From Chitinophagaceae bacterium (lineage in GTDB: Bacteria > Bacteroidota > Bacteroidia > Chitinophagales > Chitinophagaceae): DNA of 46,504 bases. The stretch is from NCBI GenBank assembly GCA_947452925.1, contig CANGFK010000002.1:1-46504 (forward strand), given 5' to 3'. This document shows positions 24,698 to 33,316 of the stretch, piece by piece. Position 1 is the stretch's first letter. Every line of letters starts with the position of its first letter. The notes beneath the pieces are model-generated. The model was not told the DNA's origin. It saw only the letters and a list, made by a program, of their open reading frames with translations, and searched no databases. The position numbers and the translations under genes were made by a program.

Positions 24698-24830
24698 CCA
24701 CAGTAGGCACATTGTTTCTGTCATTTGTTTAAATAAGAAGGCATAGACAAAATAGCACTCTATGTGAACTAAAAGTAAAACACCTTACTATTCTTTTTCT
24801 TCTTCTATGTTCCTACTGTGTCTATGTGTT
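24689..24830. mobile_element. MITE-like CCACATAG element, copy 2
   Basis: Same orientation and ends as 22533-22681 (ACCACATAGCCACAGTAGG; CCTACTGTGTCTATGTG) with the same interior CTATGTGAACTAAAAGT at 24760-24776. It overlaps the nitrilase stop codon. Confidence 0.7.
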
Positions 24831-24838
24831 AAAACCAA

Positions 24839-26854
24839 TTAAAAGCTAAGCAGCTTCGTGATACTTTCATGTAATCTACTCTTTGCCAAGAATTGATTTT
24901 CTAATTCTGTATTAAATGGAACTGGGGTATCCAAGCTTGCACAACGCAATACTGGCGCATCCAACATAGAGAAACAATGCTCGCCAATCCATGCAGCAAT
25001 CTCTCCACCAATTCCGCCAGTAAGCGTGTCTTCGTGCAAGATTAAAACCCTACCTGTCTTTTCCACCGCATAACTAATACTTGTATAATCCAACGGAAGC
25101 AATGTTCTCAAATCCAATATGTTCAATGAAGTCTCTGGGTGTTGTTTCTGATACTCCAATGCCCAATGAACCCCTGCACCATAAGTGATAATGGTTATAT
25201 CATCACCCTTATTAACCACATTGGCCTTGCCTATTTCTACTTCATAATATTCATTGGGAACATTGCCTGATACACTTCTGTACAATGCTTTATGTTCAAA
25301 GAACAGAACCGGATTGGGATCATTTATCGCTGCAATCATCAATCCTTTTGCATCAAAAGAACTGGAAGGATAGACCACTTTCAATCCTGGTACGTGTGTA
25401 AACCACGCTTCATTACTCTGACTATGAAAAGGGCCTGCACCCAAGCCTGCACCTGTTGGCATTCTTACAACCACTTCAGCTTTTTGTCCCCAGCGGTAAT
25501 GTATCTTAGCAAGGTTATTGACAATCTGACTAAATCCTTCCGATACAAAGTCAGCAAACTGCATCTCTACCACACTCTTATATCCTTCCAAGCTTAGTCC
25601 TAATGCTGTACCAACAATAGCGCTTTCACAAAGAGGTGTATCACGCACCCGCTCCTTTCCAAACTCAGCCTGCAAGCCTTCCGTTACTTTAAAAACCCCT
25701 CCATAAGCACCAATATCTTGCCCCATCAACACCAGATTGGGATGTTTCTTCAATGACTGCTGTAGCCCTTGTTTTATTGCATCCAGAAAACGGGTTTGTG
25801 TAGTTGGTTTGCCAGTTAATTGCGTCTCGCTTGATACAATTGCCCAGTTCTCATTGTCGGTATGCTTTTGTGCATACAAATCACCTATCTCTTCAGCAAT
25901 AGAATGCGTAAAGGTTTTAGGTTTATCTGCAATAGCCCATTCGCTATCTATATAACTCTTTATTTCTGTTCTAATCTGTGCAATCTGGTTCTCTGTTAAT
26001 GCTTTTTCCTTCACTAAGAAGGCTTCGTAGTTAGTAATAGGATCTTTCAATGCCCATTCTTCCAGCAATTCTTTAGGGATATTCTTATCCATGCTAGACT
26101 CCTCATGCCCGCCCATCCTAAACGTCTTAAACTCCACCAGATAAGGCTTTCCATCTCTCAAGCACGCCTCTCTGATTCCTTTTATCGCATCATAAACCTG
26201 TATTACATTGTTACCATCCACATAGGCACTCTCCACACCATATCCTTTTGCTTTATCAATCAAATCCTCACACTTATATTGGTCTTTTATAGTAGTACTC
26301 AGTGCATATCCATTGTTTTCAATGGCAAATATCACTGGCAAACCCCACACTGCAGCCACATTCAGTGCTTCGTGAAAGTCTCCTTCGCTTGTGCCACCAT
26401 CACCAATAAACGCCAAGGATACTTTGTTTTGTTTCTTTAGATTATAAGCCAATGCAACACCATCAGCAACAGATAAAGTTGCTCCAATGTGCGAAATCAT
26501 TCCACAAATATGATCATCGGGGCTACCAAAATGAAAGCTACGTTCGCGGCCTTTGCTGTAACCCTCTTTGCCGCCTTGCCATTGAATAAAAAGTTTGTGA
26601 AGTGGTAGGTGTCTGGTTGTAAATACGCCTAGGTTTCTGTGTTGTGGCATTATCCATTCGTCGGGCTCCATTGCAAGGGTTGCGCCAACGCTTATTGCTT
26701 CTTGCCCAAGACCACTGAACCATTTGGTTACTTTACCTTGACGATAAAGCACCAACATTTTTTCTTCTATTAATCTAGGGAGTAATAAATGCTTGTATAT
26801 ATCTATCAATTCCTGATCATAAAATCCTAACCGATTTAAATACATAGCAACCAA
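24839..26854 (-). CDS. 2-oxo-acid dehydrogenase E1 component, fused alpha and beta subunits
   Basis: A thiamin-diphosphate enzyme that decarboxylates branched-chain or related 2-oxo acids. The alpha half (about 1-325) has the TPP-binding motif GDGGTSEGDFHEALN...ENNGYAL. The beta half (about 345-671) has AIVGTALGLSLEGYKSVVE and VYPSSSFDAKGLMIAAI. The 671-residue fusion is common in Bacteroidota. No E2/E3 gene is adjacent. The start at 26854 gives the expected N-terminal FYDQELIDIYKHLLLPRLIEE. The gene ends near a CCACATAG element. Confidence 0.92.
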   Translation of the reverse strand: MVAMYLNRLGFYDQELIDIYKHLLLPRLIEEKMLVLYRQGKVTKWFSGLGQEAISVGATLAMEPDEWIMPQHRNLGVFTTRHLPLHKLFIQWQGGKEGYSKGRERSFHFGSPDDHICGMISHIGATLSVADGVALAYNLKKQNKVSLAFIGDGGTSEGDFHEALNVAAVWGLPVIFAIENNGYALSTTIKDQYKCEDLIDKAKGYGVESAYVDGNNVIQVYDAIKGIREACLRDGKPYLVEFKTFRMGGHEESSMDKNIPKELLEEWALKDPITNYEAFLVKEKALTENQIAQIRTEIKSYIDSEWAIADKPKTFTHSIAEEIGDLYAQKHTDNENWAIVSSETQLTGKPTTQTRFLDAIKQGLQQSLKKHPNLVLMGQDIGAYGGVFKVTEGLQAEFGKERVRDTPLCESAIVGTALGLSLEGYKSVVEMQFADFVSEGFSQIVNNLAKIHYRWGQKAEVVVRMPTGAGLGAGPFHSQSNEAWFTHVPGLKVVYPSSSFDAKGLMIAAINDPNPVLFFEHKALYRSVSGNVPNEYYEVEIGKANVVNKGDDITIITYGAGVHWALEYQKQHPETSLNILDLRTLLPLDYTSISYAVEKTGRVLILHEDTLTGGIGGEIAAWIGEHCFSMLDAPVLRCASLDTPVPFNTELENQFLAKSRLHESITKLLSF

Positions 26855-26911
26855 AGTTTAATTGCCACCAAATTAGGAGTATTTGTTGAAGAAATGACAG
26901 TATAGAAAATA

Positions 26912-26946
26912 AAAACGCCGAATTATTTTTAACAATTCGGCGTTTT
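26912..26946. terminator. Intrinsic terminator downstream of the Bax-inhibitor gene
   Basis: A 13-bp perfect stem AAAACGCCGAATT / AATTCGGCGTTTT with a 9-nt loop, between the Bax-inhibitor gene and the E1 gene (both minus strand). It therefore separates two transcription units. Confidence 0.85.
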
Positions 26947-26967
26947 GCACATTTTTATGTTAATTAC

Positions 26968-27735
26968 TTAGTCCCGCTTAGCAAAACGGCTCAATAACTT
27001 CAAGATTTCTATGTATAACCAAACGATGGTTACCAACAAGCCAAATGCGCCATACCACTCCATATACTGAGGAGCGCCTTGTTCTGCACCACGTTCTATC
27101 ATATCAAAATCCATCAATAGATTTAGTGCAGCAATGGCTACTACAAACAAACTGATACCAATGCCCAACGGGCTGCTGTCGTACATAAAAGGCATATTCA
27201 CATGAAACATTCCAAGTATCATACTCAGCAAATAAAATATTCCAATACCTGCTGTTGCGGTGAAAAGAATGCTTTTGAACTTTTCGGTTACCTTAATGAT
27301 TCTGAAGTTGTAGAGTAAGAACATGGCTATTGCAACACCAAATGTGAGTCCTACTGCTTGCATTACCAAGCCCGGGTACGTCTTTTGAAAAGCATCATTC
27401 ATTATGGCAGAGATACCTCCCAAAAAGAAGCCTTCTAGAATGCCGTATAGTGGCGCAATGTATTGTGCCCAATTGGGTTTGAATATCATGGCAAAAGCGC
27501 AAATCATTCCTCCAAAAATTCCCGTCATCATAAGCGTCATCATCATTCCCTTACTCAAATCTTGATACAAATGCCAGGTGTACGCAGCACCACCAATTAC
27601 CATCAGCAACAAGAAACCAAACTTGTTCATGGTTCCTCTGATGGTCATAGTGCCTTGCATAGAAGCCTCTGCGTTGGCGCTATTGTCAAATATTTTCTCT
27701 GTGAGGGTTGGGTTACCCGATTTAAATAATTCCAT
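26968..27735 (-). CDS. Bax inhibitor-1/YccA-family membrane protein
   Basis: A 255-residue protein with about seven transmembrane helices (starting FGFLLLMVIGGAAYTWHLY). It matches the YccA/BI-1 layout, including the C-terminal IEILKLLSRFAKRD after the last helix and the conserved DFDMIERG segment. Family members are pH-sensitive calcium-leak channels or protease modulators; the exact role in bacteria is unclear. It stands alone with a terminator at 26912-26946. Confidence 0.92.
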   Translation of the reverse strand: MELFKSGNPTLTEKIFDNSANAEASMQGTMTIRGTMNKFGFLLLMVIGGAAYTWHLYQDLSKGMMMTLMMTGIFGGMICAFAMIFKPNWAQYIAPLYGILEGFFLGGISAIMNDAFQKTYPGLVMQAVGLTFGVAIAMFLLYNFRIIKVTEKFKSILFTATAGIGIFYLLSMILGMFHVNMPFMYDSSPLGIGISLFVVAIAALNLLMDFDMIERGAEQGAPQYMEWYGAFGLLVTIVWLYIEILKLLSRFAKRD

Positions 27736-28007
27736 TGTCGTTTACTTTTTTAGTTACACAAATATAAATAGGCTGTTTTTGAAATAAGCGTTAAAATTTA
27801 CTAATGACTAATTCGTCAGTAATGAATAACGTTCATGGAGGGTATTTATTTTAAATGATTTATGAATTGTTTGGTAATCTATAAGGGCGATTACTTGTTT
27901 ATCATTGATATTACTGTTTTATCACTAGCGCTGAGTGCAAATCAGGATGCTCTTTCAACAGAGAAATAATACTTTTAGGGTTATTTTGTTAGTCATTGGA
28001 ATAAAAA
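27736..28007. other. Spacer upstream of the Bax-inhibitor gene
   Basis: AT-rich; must hold the promoter of the Bax-inhibitor gene on the minus strand. Two similar words, TTACTTGTTTATCA and TTACTGTTTTATCA, start 20 bp apart at 27891 and 27911. I see no other gene or RNA. Confidence 0.4.
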
Positions 28008-28040
28008 AAAGCAGCCACTAGTTTAATTAGTAGCTGCTTT
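28008..28040 (-). terminator. Intrinsic terminator of the CAU tRNA
   Basis: AAAGCAGCCACTA pairs with TAGTAGCTGCTTT (one mismatch, 7-nt loop). The A run at about 28003-28010 becomes the T tract on the minus strand, so it ends the tRNA transcript. Confidence 0.8.
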
Positions 28041-28048
28041 AGTATTTG

Positions 28049-28122
28049 TGGGCCCACCTGGGCATGATCCAGGGACCCCCTGATTATGAGTCAGGTGCTC
28101 TAACCAACTGAGCTATAGGCCC
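28049..28122 (-). tRNA. tRNA with CAU anticodon (elongator Met or Ile2)
   Basis: A 74-nt cloverleaf: acceptor GGGCCTA/TGGGCCC, D arm GCTC-AGTTGGTTA-GAGC, anticodon stem CCTGA/TCAGG with loop CTCATAA (anticodon CAT), T stem CCTGG/CCAGG, discriminator A. The CCA end is not encoded. A CAU anticodon can be elongator Met or, with lysidine, Ile2; sequence alone does not settle this. The T loop reads ATCATGC instead of the usual TTCRANY. Not an initiator type by its G-C first pair. Confidence 0.9.
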
Positions 28123-28251
28123 GGACTGAAGAATATTCCTCTTCAGTTTTAAGGAGTGCAAATATATAGAAATCATCACATTCACCAAACCATTATTCTA
28201 TTCTTGCTTATTTTATTCTTAAATATGTAATTAGCCCACTACGCTTCCCTT

Positions 28252-28259
28252 TATTTTTG
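28252..28259 (+). promoter_or_regulatory. Candidate -7 box directly before the HAD gene
   Basis: TATTTTTG fits TAnnTTTG and ends 4 nt before the ATG at 28264. A transcript from it would start at or just after the start codon, so it would be leaderless or use a slightly different start. Confidence 0.4.
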
Positions 28260-28263
28260 TGGG

Positions 28264-28878
28264 ATGAAAGCAATTAAAAACATCATATTCGACTTGGGCG
28301 GTATCTTCCTTAACCTCAACTATCAGCTTACTAAAGACTTATTTATTAAGTATGGGGTTGTTGACTTTGATGAATTCTTTACGCAGCATCATGCCAATAC
28401 TCTTTTTGAAGACTTAGAAAAGGGAAACATCACTCCCGAGCAATTTTACGATGCCTTTAGAGCAGAAACAAAGACAGATCTCACCAATGAGGAAATAAAA
28501 GAAGCCTGGAATGCGATGCTAGTATCGTTTTCTAAAGAGCGGATTGATTGGCTGATGAAGATTAAAGACAAATACGATATCTACCTTTTCTCCAACACCA
28601 ACCAGATACATTATGATGCTTTTATGAATCTATACAAGAGAGATTTGGGTACTGATGATTTTAATTTACACTTTATAAAACCTTATTATTCTCATGAAAT
28701 GGGCTTGCGTAAACCTTATGCAGATTCGTTTTTACACATATTGGAAGAACAAGGACTTATTGCCGATGAGACTTTATTTATAGATGATACCATCAAAAAC
28801 ATAGAGGCAGCGCAGTCACTCGGGTTACAAACAATTCATTTGGTTGCACCGAAGACATTGTTAGATTTGGAACTGTAG
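28264..28878 (+). CDS. HAD-superfamily hydrolase (YihX-like)
   Basis: A 204-residue phosphatase of the haloacid-dehalogenase superfamily. Motif I is FDLGGIF with nucleophile D10 and Gly at +2 (the D-x-G variant seen in YihX). Motif II is Ser in FSNTNQIH, motif III Lys in GLRKPYADSF, and motif IV FIDDTIKNIEAA. YihX relatives act on sugar phosphates such as glucose 1-phosphate, but substrate is not certain here. It is followed by a 7-bp-periodic spacer. Confidence 0.9.
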   Translation: MKAIKNIIFDLGGIFLNLNYQLTKDLFIKYGVVDFDEFFTQHHANTLFEDLEKGNITPEQFYDAFRAETKTDLTNEEIKEAWNAMLVSFSKERIDWLMKIKDKYDIYLFSNTNQIHYDAFMNLYKRDLGTDDFNLHFIKPYYSHEMGLRKPYADSFLHILEEQGLIADETLFIDDTIKNIEAAQSLGLQTIHLVAPKTLLDLEL

Positions 28879-28884
28879 CGCAGT

Positions 28885-28966
28885 AGAAAATGATAAGTGA
28901 TAAGTCGTAAGCAAGAACCTAAACGCTATACTTACTTATAACTTACCACTTATGCCTTACGACTTT
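28885..28966. repeat. 7-bp-periodic inverted repeat between HAD and rpiB
   Basis: GATAAGTGATAAGTCGTAAG at about 28891-28910 is loosely complementary to CTTATGCCTTACGACTTT at about 28950-28967; both are built of 7-bp words. It lies between convergent genes and probably serves as their terminator. Confidence 0.6.
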
Positions 28967-28968
28967 CC

Positions 28969-29427
28969 TTAACAGCTTATCTTATTTACCCTCAAAGCGT
29001 GTCTGCCACCTTCGAACGCAGTATGCATAAAGGTTTCAATCATTTCTTGTGCTAAAGGCAATGCCACAAAGCGTGAAGGGATGCAGATGATGTTACAATC
29101 ATTGTGTAGGCGAACCAGTTTGGCAACTTCATTCTCCCAGCAAAGTCCCGCCCGTATCCCTTGATGTTTGTTTGCGGTAATAGCAACTCCATTGGCACTA
29201 CCACAAAATAAAATACCAAAAGCAGCTTCTCCACTCTCTACACTATGCGCTGTTGGATGAGCAAAATCTGGATAATCAACGCTATCTAAAGAGGTGGTTC
29301 CAAAATCTTTTACGATAAATCCCTTTTCTTTCAGCCATTGTTTTACGGCTTTCTTATACTCAAACCCTGCGTGGTCACTACCGATGGCTATTGGTTTTCT
29401 TGTTGTCTCAAATACTGTCTTACTCAT
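28969..29427 (-). CDS. rpiB: Ribose-5-phosphate isomerase B
   Basis: Interconverts ribose 5-phosphate and ribulose 5-phosphate. GSDHAGFEYKKAVKQWL holds D18 and H19. The catalytic cysteine is C75 in ILFCGSANGVAITANK, which is the RpiB anion hole/active-site loop. It ends with the family's helix-rich tail. At 152 residues it is normal. Only short spacing (about 46 nt) separates it from the holin-like gene upstream on the same strand, so both may be cotranscribed. Confidence 0.92.
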   Translation of the reverse strand: MSKTVFETTRKPIAIGSDHAGFEYKKAVKQWLKEKGFIVKDFGTTSLDSVDYPDFAHPTAHSVESGEAAFGILFCGSANGVAITANKHQGIRAGLCWENEVAKLVRLHNDCNIICIPSRFVALPLAQEMIETFMHTAFEGGRHALRVNKISC

Positions 29428-29473
29428 AATTAATAAATTGATCGTTCTGCGGGGCGAAAATAAAAGAATTTAA

Positions 29474-29824
29474 TCACCCCCTTTCCTTTTTCCCAATCAG
29501 TCCTTCGATAATTGATGTCACCAACGAAACAATGATGCTAAACATAAGTGCTGCCCACCAATCTCTTACCCGAAAGCCATGAACTATCTCTGAGGTCCAT
29601 TTAACTATCAAAACATTGATAAAAAGTAAGAATAACCCAAATGTAAACACCGTAATTGGTATCGTTAGAACAATCAGGATGGGTTTAATAAAACTATTTA
29701 ATAAACCCATTACGGCAGCTACCAATACAGCTGTAATTGTATTGTCTACACTAACGCCACTCAATAAAAAAGCAGCTACCAATACAGCTACAGAGCTAAC
29801 CAACGTTTTTAAAAGAAATTTCAT
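29474..29824 (-). CDS. Phage-holin-family-4-like membrane protein
   Basis: A 116-residue protein with about four hydrophobic segments (LVSSVAVLVAAFLLSGVSV, AVLVAAVMGLLNSFIKPIL, FTFGLFLLFINVLIVKW, WWAALMFSIIVSLVTSII). It matches the PF04020 'phage holin family 4' pattern, common in bacterial chromosomes without phage context. No phage genes are nearby, so the name should not be read as lysis function. Confidence 0.82.
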   Translation of the reverse strand: MKFLLKTLVSSVAVLVAAFLLSGVSVDNTITAVLVAAVMGLLNSFIKPILIVLTIPITVFTFGLFLLFINVLIVKWTSEIVHGFRVRDWWAALMFSIIVSLVTSIIEGLIGKKERG

Positions 29825-29979
29825 GTTGAATAATTTGATGTTGTGAGACTGTAAAAATAATTGTTTATGCCCTCGGTCTTACATACAATTTGAGACATTC
29901 TAGCCCACATAAAAAGACTCCCTATGGTTTTTAAATTAATAAACCTTAATTATAGACCCACTCTACAAACTAAATCTGC

Positions 29980-29987
29980 TACATTTG
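29980..29987 (+). promoter_or_regulatory. Candidate -7 box upstream of the 30059 lipoprotein gene
   Basis: TACATTTG fits TAnnTTTG, giving a leader of about 65 nt. No clear -33 box. Confidence 0.35.
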
Positions 29988-30058
29988 AGGGGGTTTATAA
30001 CCAATAAGCAGCACAGAATTGGTAAATAACATCTACTGTTTTATCTGAAGAATATAAT

Positions 30059-31075
30059 ATGAATAAGGTTTTAGGCTTGGTGTTTTGTTTGGTATCAGTA
30101 ATGACAATCGTTGGTTGTCAGAAGGATTACAGTGTAGAAAATAATCAAACGCTAATTGTTATACCTCCCATCACTACTCCAGCAACTGGTAGCCTTCAAG
30201 ACGAGTCCGGCGATTGTTATGCAATTACAGTAAATGGTGTCTACACACAAGATTCCGCATTAGGCTCTCAAAATTCTATTACCGTCATTGTAAATTTTAC
30301 CAAAACAGGGGGGTATAAACTACATACTGATACTGTAAATGGTATCTGGTTCTCAATGGATTCGACTGTTACCTACAATACAGGAATAAAAAAGATTACT
30401 CTCAAAGGAAATGGCACTCCAACAAAATCTGGTACTTCTTATTTTAATGTTTTCTATCTTAATTCATTTTGCTCTTTCAGTGTATTGACCAATCGGTTAT
30501 CTAGGTCCGAAAAAGACTATTTTCCTATGTCTCTCGATAGTCATTGGACGTATGATACTGTTTTAAAAGCGAGTCCAAAAGACACCGTTCGTTATACAGT
30601 AACTAAAAATACTCAATTGGTAAATGGACTACCCTACACCTTATTTTCATCCTCCAAGAAAAGTGATACCCGTTACTATTACAAAGACTATAAAGGTCAC
30701 TATTATGAATACACAGATATCTTCTCTGGATTTTCTATTCCAAGATTTGAGTTCTTGTTTTTAGATGAAACAAAGAATGTAGGTGAGTCTTGGCAAACAA
30801 AAACATACAATGGAACATTCCAGGGAGCTCCTGTGAGTGTTAGCATCACAACCACCGTTATGGAAAAGAATGTTTCTTATACGTTGTCTAATAATCAAAC
30901 CCTTGACAATGTAATTCACTTAAAACAGACTGTTACATTCATACTTAGTGGGCAAGATCAATCTGGTGCCATTCTTCCAAATGACGTCTATTATGCAAAG
31001 AAAATTGGGTTGGTTAGCTACGCTTCTCCCTCTGTAGACATTTACAGAATCGGAAGAAACTGGGTTGTCCAATAA
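30059..31075 (+). CDS. Hypothetical lipoprotein
   Basis: No family recognised. 338 residues with signal peptide and lipobox (MTIVGC, Cys20), so probably a surface or periplasmic lipoprotein. The first half contains a beta-rich domain with a Cys pair (GDCYAI near residue 50 and FCSFSV near 137). A second domain starts at about SEKDYFPMSLDSHWTYDTV. That phrase ('DSHWTY') recurs in Bacteroidota lipoproteins of unknown function. It converges with the GNAT gene with 10 bp between stops. Confidence 0.75.
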   Translation: MNKVLGLVFCLVSVMTIVGCQKDYSVENNQTLIVIPPITTPATGSLQDESGDCYAITVNGVYTQDSALGSQNSITVIVNFTKTGGYKLHTDTVNGIWFSMDSTVTYNTGIKKITLKGNGTPTKSGTSYFNVFYLNSFCSFSVLTNRLSRSEKDYFPMSLDSHWTYDTVLKASPKDTVRYTVTKNTQLVNGLPYTLFSSSKKSDTRYYYKDYKGHYYEYTDIFSGFSIPRFEFLFLDETKNVGESWQTKTYNGTFQGAPVSVSITTTVMEKNVSYTLSNNQTLDNVIHLKQTVTFILSGQDQSGAILPNDVYYAKKIGLVSYASPSVDIYRIGRNWVVQ

Positions 31076-31085
31076 GCCTACTTCA

Positions 31086-31547
31086 TCAGAAGTCTATTAC
31101 TCCGTTCAGCCATTCGCCATCAAACGTGGCATTGTATTTTTTGTAGAAATTGATGGCTGGTTCATTCCAGTCCAGTACTTGCCAGCACATCCGCTTGAAG
31201 CCTTTTAAATTGCACTCTTCAATCATTACTTCAAAAAGTAACTTTCCTATTCCTTTTCCGCGCATGGTTTCTGTCACAATCAAGTCTTCCAGATACAACG
31301 ATTGTCCTTTCCAAGTGCTATATCTAATGTAATACAAAGACATCCCCACAATATATTCTTCACCGGCTTCAGTAGTTGTTGTTGCTACATAAGCCCACCA
31401 AACAGGATTCTTGCCAAAACCACTCTCCTCAAAATGCTCTAGTGTAACCGTTACTTCTTGTGGGGCTCTTTCATATATGGCTAGTTCTTGCACTAGTTCT
31501 AATAGTCTTTTGCAATCTTCCTTTAGCGCCCTTCTCAGTTTAACCAT
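31086..31547 (-). CDS. GNAT-family N-acetyltransferase, diamine-acetyltransferase-like
   Basis: From the ATG at 31547 (MVKLRRALKEDC) it has 153 residues; the longer frame from 31568 adds 7 unlikely residues. The acetyl-CoA-binding motif A is VTETMRGKGIGKLLFEVM. The phrase LAIYERAPQEVTV and the ending NFYKKYNATFDGEWLNGVID resemble spermidine/spermine or thialysine acetyltransferases. It probably acetylates a small amine. The upstream 54 nt hold no clear promoter. Confidence 0.88.
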   Translation of the reverse strand: MVKLRRALKEDCKRLLELVQELAIYERAPQEVTVTLEHFEESGFGKNPVWWAYVATTTTEAGEEYIVGMSLYYIRYSTWKGQSLYLEDLIVTETMRGKGIGKLLFEVMIEECNLKGFKRMCWQVLDWNEPAINFYKKYNATFDGEWLNGVIDF

Positions 31548-31621
31548 ATACTTAATATTTGAACGCAAAAGAAGGAAATAAAGTTTATATACCCCTTCTT
31601 CAGAATTAGTTTGAAACCCTT

Positions 31622-32212
31622 CTATTCCTTTATAGCAGCAATCACCCGTTTATCTAAGGGCGAAACAGTTTGCTTAAAGAAGTGGGTAAGCGTTCCTTTT
31701 TCATCAATCAAATACTTACAAAAGTTCCAGGTAGGCTGTTTACTACACCATCCATTTTTGGCAGGATCTGTTAGCCATTGGTATATTTCATTCTGATTTT
31801 TTCCTTTCAGCACATCCGATTTCTTCATCAACGGAAAGGTTACGCCATAGTTAAGTTTACAAAACTGACCTATTGCCGTATCATCATGTGGTTCTTGACC
31901 TCTAAAATCATTGGACGGAAAAGCAACAATCACCAACTTATCACGATACTGTTTGTACAACGATTCCAACTCATCATATTGTGCTGTAAAACCACAATTG
32001 CTTGCCGTATTCACCAGCAAAATCTTCTTTCCCCTAAACTGTTCCAATGAAAAGAGCTGGTTGTTATTGGCCATCACTTCTATACTATAAATAGGTATAA
32101 CTGGCAAAGTATGATGAGAATTTATAAGTGACGCATCTTTTGCGGGCATCCACTTGTCTATTAACATGATAAAGGGGTAAAGAAACTTTAGGATGTATTG
32201 TTGTATCGTCAT
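31622..32212 (-). CDS. Glutathione/thioredoxin peroxidase (GPx family)
   Basis: A Cys-type (not selenocysteine) GPx homologue. The peroxidatic cysteine is C73 in VNTASNCGFTAQYDELE. Further signature blocks are VIVAFPSNDFRGQEPHDD and PTWNFCKYLID. The first 40 residues form an N-terminal extension with a hydrophobic segment (YILKFLYPFIMLID), possibly a membrane anchor. Bacterial Cys-GPx enzymes usually take electrons from thioredoxin. The stop is near the GNAT start on the same strand (about 75 nt apart). Confidence 0.9.
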   Translation of the reverse strand: MTIQQYILKFLYPFIMLIDKWMPAKDASLINSHHTLPVIPIYSIEVMANNNQLFSLEQFRGKKILLVNTASNCGFTAQYDELESLYKQYRDKLVIVAFPSNDFRGQEPHDDTAIGQFCKLNYGVTFPLMKKSDVLKGKNQNEIYQWLTDPAKNGWCSKQPTWNFCKYLIDEKGTLTHFFKQTVSPLDKRVIAAIKE

Positions 32213-32431
32213 TGTGTAGTTCGTTGTTCTTTAAGTAAACATCAAAAGGCTTATAAAGTTTTTTCTCATTAGTTCACTTGGCTCATTTATAAGTCCTTCT
32301 CTCTGCCAAACCCTTTACCAGTCTGAATTCTATTGCTTGTTTGTCGATTCTCCAAATGCTTGTTAACAATTTAGTATTGTTAATTTAACATTGGGTTAAT
32401 ATGTGCTATGGAGTTTTGACAAACTTTAATA

Positions 32432-33310
32432 ATGGAAAGAAGACAAGTTGAAGTGGTTGTAATGAGTGATTTACACTTAGGAACCTACGGATGCAATGCC
32501 AAAGAAATAGTCAACTACCTAAAAAGTATCTCCCCCCAAATACTTATTCTCAACGGCGACATCATTGATGGATGGCAGTTTAAAAAGAGTTATTTCCCTG
32601 TGGCGCACATGCAGGTGATAAAAGAAATAATGAACCTGTTGAGCAAGGGAACCAAAGTAATCTACATAACCGGAAACCATGATGAGATGATGCGTCGTTA
32701 CTCCGACTTGCAGATAGGCGATTTTCAGTTGACAGACAAGTTGGTGATGGAGATAAATGGCAAGATGACCTGGGTTTTTCATGGAGACGTGTTTGATGCG
32801 ACCACCAAAGGAAGTGCGAAACTATTAGCTAAATTAGGCGGACAAGGGTATGATTTGCTGATAATGATTAATAGTTTCATCAACTGGTGCCTGAACCTGA
32901 TGGGCAAAGAGAAGATGAGCTTTAGCAAAAAGGTGAAGAATGGGGTGAAGAAAGCGGTGTCCTGGATTGGTGATTTTGAGCAGACCGCTGCCGAACTGGC
33001 TATTGAAAAGAAGTATGACTACGTGATTTGTGGTCACATTCACCAGCCACAAAAAAGGGTTGTTACGACGGATAAAGGAAGTGTTACGTATTTGAATAGT
33101 GGCGACTGGATAGAAAATCTAACTTCTCTGGAGTACAACAACAAGGAGTGGAACATCTATCAATATGACAGCAAAGATTTTGTTACACCAACGGCTCCTG
33201 TGGTTGCGATGGAAAAGAGACTGCCTAAGCTGAATGTAGTACCCGATGAAGTGTTGTTTTTCAAGTCGATGCCTTCCCTTCAAAACACCATTAAAGTATC
33301 TCTACAATAA
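32432..33310 (+). CDS. Calcineurin-like metallophosphoesterase, LpxH-like
   Basis: A di-metal hydrolase with all five family motifs: D13/H15 in MSDLHLGTYG, LILNGDIIDGW, YITGNHDEMM, VFHGDVFD and ICGHIHQP. It resembles UDP-2,3-diacylglucosamine hydrolases of the LpxH group, which work in lipid A synthesis, but the 292-residue length exceeds LpxH and no lipid A genes are adjacent. It is followed 6 nt later by a MurG-like glycosyltransferase gene, so the two probably act in one envelope pathway. Confidence 0.88.
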   Translation: MERRQVEVVVMSDLHLGTYGCNAKEIVNYLKSISPQILILNGDIIDGWQFKKSYFPVAHMQVIKEIMNLLSKGTKVIYITGNHDEMMRRYSDLQIGDFQLTDKLVMEINGKMTWVFHGDVFDATTKGSAKLLAKLGGQGYDLLIMINSFINWCLNLMGKEKMSFSKKVKNGVKKAVSWIGDFEQTAAELAIEKKYDYVICGHIHQPQKRVVTTDKGSVTYLNSGDWIENLTSLEYNNKEWNIYQYDSKDFVTPTAPVVAMEKRLPKLNVVPDEVLFFKSMPSLQNTIKVSLQ

Positions 33311-33316
33311 AAATTT

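Noticed and set aside
27891-27924. Possible sixth tandem array
   Set aside because: Two similar words are 20 bp apart, not 21, and no further units follow.
29474-29824. Prophage remnant suggested by the holin-like gene
   Set aside because: The family is common on chromosomes and no other phage gene is nearby.
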